From Chenopodium formosanum (lineage: Eukaryota > Streptophyta > Magnoliopsida > Caryophyllales > Amaranthaceae), in the NCBI GenBank assembly GCA_024500155.1, contig CM044877.1, positions 21,346,001 to 21,410,000 on the forward strand: a DNA stretch of 64,000 nt, in the 5' to 3' direction. The notes under the pieces were generated by a model. It had not been told where the DNA came from. It ran no database searches and worked only from the letters and a program-made list of their open reading frames with translations. Position 1 is the stretch's first letter; the number at the start of each line of letters is the position of its first letter. Positions 58,160-64,000 of the stretch are shown piece after piece. The position numbers and the translations under genes were made by a program.

Positions 58160-59215
58160 TAGAGCTGTCAAAGCTGGCCCCACCCGAGATACCGACCCTA
58201 ACCCGACCTATTTACCGACCCGTTTGAACTCGAAAAAAATGGTGACCTGAAACCGTAACCCGTAAATTATTGACCTAAACTGAACCCGAATATTAACTAG
58301 ACCCAAGTATTGAGACCCGAACCCGAATATTAACCGACTTAGAGACGACCCGACCCAAATGTAACCCATAAATTATTGGCCTGAACCGAACCCGACCTGA
58401 ACCGAAATTGACCCAAACCCGTCTTAACCCGTCAAAACCCGAATTCAACCCGACTTGTTCCTAACCCGATCCGAATTCACCCCGATTTGTTCCTAACCCG
58501 ACCCGAATTTAACCCGACCTGCTACAAACCCGACTCAAATTTCAACCCGACCTGTTACAAACCCGACCCGAATCAACCCGACTTCTTATTGACCCGACCC
58601 AAATCCAACCCAACTTGTTATTAATCAATATGTATTGGTCGTTATCTCATGTTGGTATTGGAACGGAAATTGAATCCTAATTCTATTTCTTCAATATTTC
58701 ACTTTGAATTTTAAGAGGTTAGTTTCACAACATGTTTATAGGGACGAATTTCAAAGACGAAACATGTTTTCCGCAAATTATTGACTTGAACCGAACCCGA
58801 CTCGAACCCGAAAATGACCCGACTTGAAAATGACCCGACTTGATTATAACCCTCAAATTATTGACTTGAACCGACCCCGACTTGAACCCGAAAATGACCC
58901 AACCTGATTATAACCCGTAAATAATTGACTTGAACCGAACCCGACTCGAACCCAAGAACGACCCTAAATTGTTTAAACCCGTAAAGACCCGAATTTAACC
59001 CGACCTATTTTTTACCCGACCCGAATGTAACCTGACTTAAACCTGACCTAAACCCGATAAGATGTATGACCCGACGTGACCCGACTCAAGCATGATCCAA
59101 CCTGAACCCGACCCAAATATGTTATAACATTAACACGTATTGACCCGACCCAAGATGACCCGACTCATACTAACCCGACTTAAACCCGACCCGTTTATCC
59201 GAATTGACAGCTCTA
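58160..59215. mobile_element. Non-autonomous hAT element filled with an ACCCGA-type minisatellite, TSD TGTATGAT
   Basis: The ends are perfect 12-bp inverted repeats, TAGAGCTGTCAA (58160-58171) and TTGACAGCTCTA (59204-59215). TGTATGAT flanks them at 58152-58159 and 59216-59223. An 8-bp duplication and a TAGRGCTGTCAA terminus are hallmarks of hAT elements. The 1-kb interior consists mostly of degenerate ACCCGACCCGAA/TTAACCCG words, C-rich on the plus strand and nearly without G outside CG, with a short break at 58620-58770. No transposase is encoded. It ends about 290 bases upstream of the start codon of the following gene. Confidence 0.85.
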
Positions 59216-59366
59216 TGTATGATCTAGCTACCGTAAATGACAAAAGGGCTATTCCGTAATCTCCCCTCTTTGAACAACAACAGCCAGGTACATAGTACCA
59301 CATCCATCACACGTAGCATACTCAACAGTACCACGTCACTCCACGCGCCACACTCGTGCTCTAGCC

Positions 59367-59373
59367 TATATAG
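59367..59373 (+). promoter_or_regulatory. TATA box of the ASG1-like gene
   Basis: CCTATATAGG lies 137 bases upstream of the ATG at 59504, with a C/T-rich leader (CTCTCTCTTC) in between. It is only about 150 bases from the hAT element. Confidence 0.6.
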
Positions 59374-59503
59374 GATAGAGTTGAATAGCTGTAATTGACG
59401 TTTTTGTCTCACTAGTCACTACCAAAATCAAAATACTCCATCTCACTTTCTCACCGAGTTAACTCACTGAGTCTCTGATTCTCTCTCTTCGAGTTTAAAA
59501 AAA

Positions 59504-62500
59504 ATGGTTCATAGAATCATGGATCCCGTCGAAGAATTCTCTTTACCGGAAAATTCATGCCGGAAAAAGGTCAAAGTCAAGGCAGAATTCGATGATTCTG
59601 GTGAAAATTCACATGGGTTTTTCTCCAAACGACCCAAATTTGATTCATTCAATAAGGTTTGTCTATTTTTCTTATAAATTTTAATTTATTTTATACTACC
59701 TCCGTATCATATTATTTGACAACCATTTAACATAAAGTGTGAATATCAAATGGTTGCAAATATATGAAAAGAAGCTAGTTTTTTTTTAGTAATTGTAATT
59801 ATAATTTCTAAGGGTGTGTTTGGTTGGATTTTCAGGAAAAGAATGATGGGGTATTGGAGTATAATCCATTAGAAGAGCCAAGTCCATTGGGATTAAAGCT
59901 AAAAAAGAGTTCATCATTTTTGGATTTGATCCATATGAAATTGTCTCAGGAAAAGAGTGCTTCCTTAGCAAAAACACTTGCTAGAAAAGAAAAGGGTGCT
60001 TCTTCTGCTGCTGATAATAAGCTTAAGGCTTCCAATTTTCCTGCTACTTTGCTTAAAATTGGCTCTTGGGAGGTACTTCATTTTTTTAATTTGGATAATT
60101 GCCGGTTTGTATGTCTTAATTACGCATTGATGAGTATAATTAATATTTGATATACATAGTTCAACCTAACACGGATATGTGTGAACTATAATAAATTGGT
60201 CTTCAATACGCCAATACGTATATTTGACCAATATAACAAATCCAATACTCCTATCTTATACGACTATGTTTTTTTACTAATGAAAAAATTTAATAATGAG
60301 AAAATTTGGTCAAAGTTTTAAAGTTTAACCATAAAAACGAAATCGGGCACCAAATTTGGGATGGAGGGAATATGAAGTTTAAATGTATTTCCGAATCTAT
60401 CTATTAACTAATACTAAAATAATAACACGTTGATATTATCTTTTTCTAAAATTATACACATGTCGCTTTCTCATAAAAATATTCCCGCCTAAATGCTTTA
60501 ATGACATCATTTTTATTTATTTAAAGCTGAACTAACTACTCTATTTTTATTGATTAGAAAATTGTTATATTTTCTCCTTTAATGGTTAATTGCACAAAGG
60601 GATATTATTTGTGAGATATAAAATATTCCTTTGTTGCAATTAACCATTAACGGATGAAATACTACTATTTATTTTGACTAAAAAAATCAAATAGATGCTA
60701 CTATAGACTACTATATAAACGATTAATTGTTGGAAGCTAAAATAATAATATTGATGACATTTGTGTTAATTGCAATACTGTATTTTTTTTGTCGGATTTT
60801 ATTAATATGCATCCTTAAATAATTTTCTTTCGACTATTTCAATTATTAATTGTTATTAACTAGATTAATCCCGTTAACAAAAAAAAAAAATATAGTGTAG
60901 AATTCGTATATATACAATGAACCATTTTAATTTTGCCGTAAATTCATTGGAAGGAGATTTCTTGAAAGGAATATAGTTTCAGTATTTCAAGAAATTTCTA
61001 GACGTCTAAAAATTAGTGTTAAGGAGTTGAGGAGAAGGAATGATAGATCTTTAAAATTAGTGTTAAGGAGTTGAGGAGAAGGAATGATAGATCTTTAAAT
61101 CAAAAGAAAGTAGTATTGTTGCTATTCAATTTACTATATTTTGATTTTCTAGATTAAGGTTGTTGAAAGAATTTACTTGGCTTGTTTACAAAGTACCACA
61201 AAAAAAATAAAAAATAAAAACAAAAACAAAAAAATGACATCATAAATAGTTTTAGGCGGGAAAAAATTCATAAAAAAGCAACATGTATACAGTTTTGAGG
61301 AGAGATGATGTCAGCAATATTTTGTTTTACTAATAGTTAATAGATGTGGTTCATATATATCCTTAAATATAAATTATTTTTATATCTAATTTCAATATTT
61401 ATATACAATGTAATGCAACATAACATAAATTACAAAAAAAATTAAATCTAACCGTGCATCGCACGGGATAACCTACTATATTCTGATTTCGAAAATTATG
61501 ACAAAATTACGTGTTAATTGGTGTTATTTAATTTAACTTCTTAATGTTTGTTTATAAATTAATTTTCCTTTTTTAATTGACATAAATTAATTCTAAACGT
61601 GTATCGCACGAGATAACCTAGTATATTATGATTCCGAAAATTATGACAAAATTACGTGTTAATTGGTGTTATTTAATTTAACTTCTTAATGTTTATTTAT
61701 AAATTAATTTTCCTTTTTTATTTGACATAATCATTATTGGTAAAATTTTGAACTTTATACTTGTGAATATGATCTGGTGTTAATGCATTTGGTTTGTCGT
61801 ATGCTATGATGATATGTACTAACTACTAAGGCTCTTAATGTTAAAACTTTGGTTATAGTTTGAAAATGAATGTTGTATACTTGTATGTGTGTGGTATTCT
61901 TTTGTGGTGTGGAGTATATTAAGGAAAATGTGCTATGTATTTTCATTGCAGTACAAGTCAAGGTACGAAGGCGATTTAGTGGCAAAGTGTTATTTTGCTA
62001 AGCACAAGCTTGTATGGGAAGTTCTGGATGGTGGACTTAAGAATAAGATTGAAATTCAGTGGTCTGACATCATGGCTATCAAGGCAAACTACCCTGATAA
62101 TGAACCTGGAACACTAGATGTTGTGGTAAGATAGTTGTATACTTGTATGTTATGAGTAAATATGTTGGTTCAATGTATATTGTTGTTTGTTGTAATGGTA
62201 TCACGTTTGAAGGTGTTATGTTCTGTTTCAGCTTTCGCGACAACCTCTGTTCTTCAGAGAAATTAATCCACAACCAAGGAAGCACACTTTGTGGCAGGCG
62301 ACAACAGATTTTACTACCGGACAGGCTTCACTCCATAGGTACAATTGCCAAAGCCTTATTGATTGTTTTAGTTGATTGAGTTTTTGTTTCAATTTGGAAT
62401 TTGGTTTCTTTCTCATTTTGTCGCTGGCTGCACCTAATTTATGTGTGTAAGTATGATTGTTGATTACCGAATATCTGAAGAACAGCCTACAAATTACTGA

Positions 62501-64000
62501 TATCTATAACAAGCCATGATTCTATTTTCTATTGCGAAATGAATAAACATGTTACTTTGGAGTTAATAAATTCAATTGACACTGTTCTTTATACTGTTCT
62601 TGTACAACACTGTTCTGAAAATAAATTCAATCGCCGAGTAAAGTTAAGACAATCGGATTTATTTTCAGAATTCCTTTTAAAGGAATAATTCGGTGAGACT
62701 GAATCTGCCATCTGTGTCATGTATTTGTAAATTGAAGAAATTATCAGCTTTTGGATTTTTTTTTTTTAAAAATATTATACGAATTTTCATTTAAATTGTT
62801 AAGGTCTGCTTTTGTGTTATTAGACGTTACTCCACTGTTATATACAAGTAATTTATAGCCTTTAAGTTATAGTGACCTAGTAATCCTGAAAAAGAAAAAA
62901 GGAGTTGGTTGATTGCCTAGAATATTCTCCTGAACATTCATTAAATGGTAAAACTGAAAATTTTGGACTACTTATTGCAATTTTTCCTTCATCAGGTTAT
63001 GTTATGAAAATATGAAATCATAAAGAAAAACTTTACGAACTCTATATATTCATATGTAACAGGAGTTTTCATGTGGATTTGCATTCTTACTTGAGCTGTC
63101 ATAGGTTGGCCGTGTCCTAATCAAAGAATGGCCTCTTAATTAGATATGGCTTAGAAATTTACCTGAGGATTGCTGCTTTTCTGAAAGCGGGTTATTTTCT
63201 CCTTCCTTATAGCCCACTGCTGGGCTGTCTGCTTACTGATTGATTTCTTGCTTTCAGAAATATGCTAAGATTCCTCCACTGGACCATCCGTTCATTGGAT
63301 GAACCCTCTGCACTATCGCTACATCACATGACCTGATGACCATAACTAATTATCAGCTGCTAGTATTTTGAGTCATGTGCTCTACCTTGGTAATATAAAC
63401 AGAATACAGGATTGACTAGACTGTTGCAATGTCATGGCGTTCTCAGAATATAGATGGACCTTGCTATGTAGCTACGTGTTCTTGCAATTATGGGTGATAT
63501 CCGTGATAGGATCCTGTGGCTTAAGATAGCCCATGAGCCTGAGTGGCTATAGTGTGGCTGGCCTATGCTATTTTGCTAAGACTACTGATTCAAATTACAC
63601 GTATATAGTTTTTGAACCTACATGATACAATTCTGAATGGTGTTCTGATACCATCTTATAAGAAGTAGGGGATATTAATGGTTTGAATTTATTGAATGGC
63701 ATCCTGATAGCTTCATTTTTTGTTGCAGGCAACATTTTCTACAGTTTCCCCAGGGCACTTTAGGAAAGCATTTTCAAAAACTTATACAATGTGATCCTCG
63801 TCTCAGCTTCCTAAGTCAACAGCCACAGATAGAATTAGATACTCCATATTTTCAACCAAGGGCTTCCATTTTTGGTGATCACAGTAACCCTGCACATAGT
63901 TTTGAATTGAAGACTGAAAGGACATTTAGTTATTCGGGCATCAGGGATGGAGTTTCAGTTTCTGGGCTATCCTCTTCAGATATTGAGAACAAGAACTATA
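59504..64000 (+). CDS. ASG1: ASG1-like plant protein, five exons visible, 3' end beyond the window
   Basis: Exons: 59504-59656, 59836-60072, 61952-62125, 62232-62338 and 63729 onward, all with GT/AG borders and compatible phases. Residues 1-51 hold a basic stretch (CRKKVKVKAEF). Then SPLGLKLKKSSSFLDLI and FPATLLKIGSWE lead into the conserved block YKSRYEGDLVAKCYFAKHKL, WSDIMAIKANYPD, LSRQPLFFREINPQPRKHTL and HFLQFPQGTLGKHFQKL. This block resembles the plant family that includes Arabidopsis ASG1 (ALTERED SEED GERMINATION 1, At2g24100), sometimes labelled DNA helicase without helicase motifs; none are seen here. Its biochemical role is not established. I chose the ATG at 59504; a second in-frame ATG lies five codons later. 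No stop or frameshift was seen, so it appears functional. Introns 2 and 3-4 are long because of insertions. Confidence 0.8.
59696..59775. mobile_element. Degenerate Stowaway MITE in intron 1
   Basis: CTACCTCCGTATCATATTA at the left and AAATGGTTGC...GAAAAGAAG at the right form an imperfect inverted repeat with TA flanks. Confidence 0.55.
60570..60659. mobile_element. Stowaway-like MITE in intron 2
   Basis: The arms TTTAATGGTTAATTGCA and TGCAATTAACCATTAA flank a loop GGATATTATTTGTGAGATAT nearly identical to that of the MITE at 35489. TA flanks are present. Confidence 0.7.
61008..61100. repeat. 44-bp direct duplication
   Basis: TTAAGGAGTTGAGGAGAAGG followed by AATGATAGATCTTTAAA occurs twice, 44 bp apart, with no differences seen. 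Confidence 0.85.
61438..61735. repeat. 145-bp tandem duplication at the Helitron 3' end
   Basis: The block from the GCACG hairpin through ATTACGTGTTAATTGGTG to TTAATTTTCCTTTTTT is repeated with a 145-bp shift and a few substitutions, giving two 3' ends in series. Confidence 0.8.

Larger units (their letters stand above)
60396..61621 (+). mobile_element. Helitron-like insertion in intron 2, with internal inverted repeat
   Basis: The left end is TCTATCTATTAACTAATAC after an A. The right end is the hairpin CGTGTATCGCACG, then CTAG and T. A second, earlier hairpin, CCGTGCATCGCACGG, stands at 61452 because the last 145 bp are duplicated. The first 120 bp (60399-60515) reappear inverted at 61226-61345, with shared ATTATACACATGT-like and TTCCCGCCTAAA words, so the element may be two nested copies in opposite orientation. 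Confidence 0.5.

Noticed and set aside
59224..59412. Minus-strand ORF upstream of the ASG1-like gene
   Set aside because: It overlaps the TATA box and leader of the gene, has no known domain and is of chance length.

Overview
This is nuclear DNA from a flowering plant, most likely a eudicot. The evidence is Ty3/gypsy elements of the Tat and Athila types, MULE, hAT, Stowaway and Helitron-like elements, and one intron-rich plant gene with consensus splice sites. The sequence does not name a species. Only about the last 4.5 kb looks like a working host gene; the rest is a nested pile of transposons and captured or decayed gene fragments.

1-24.9 kb: interlocked Tat-type gypsy elements. An LTR (1-838) sits in an integrase gene (847-1717). 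Downstream are antisense spliced ORFs of the plant-mobile-domain type (2225-3755 and 11485-12895), a minus-strand Athila-like element without pol (3756-11301; tRNA-Asp primer site, a gag-like ORF with one stop, two LTRs), a 3'UTR with minisatellites, a polypurine tract and a 1.9-kb LTR (14440-16342). A second composite follows (16343-24858), with another LTR family (from 17548), a copia-type solo LTR (18113-18889, TSD CTTGA), a gag zinc-knuckle fragment and a third LTR of the first family (22705-24858).

24.9-40 kb: a decayed minus-strand MULE transposase (24865-28200) is split by a solo LTR (TSD GATCG). Helitron-like ends then bracket a solo LTR (TSD CCATG) that itself holds another solo LTR (TSD CTAAG) and a MULE-type MITE. 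Another LTR (35969-40011) carries an inverted copy of the same family (TSD ATCCT). All seven LTRs of this family run TGTAGACACCC...CCCTACA. Several carry a fast-changing block of GC-rich palindromes just upstream of the TATA box.

40-57 kb: a patchwork of TA-microsatellite-linked tandem repeats, a cytochrome P450 pseudogene, four tRNA-like cloverleaves with a six-base anticodon loop, a TTTAGAACATA minisatellite, and short exon-and-intron fragments of unrelated genes on both strands: an ABCC transporter, poly(A) polymerase, MMS19-like and RAD5-like SNF2. This looks like gene capture by a Helitron or Pack-type element.

57-64 kb: Stowaway MITEs and a non-autonomous hAT (58160-59215, 8-bp TSD) whose interior is an ACCCGA-type minisatellite lie just upstream of a plant gene resembling Arabidopsis ASG1 (59504 to beyond the window end). 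Its introns hold Stowaway and Helitron-like insertions.
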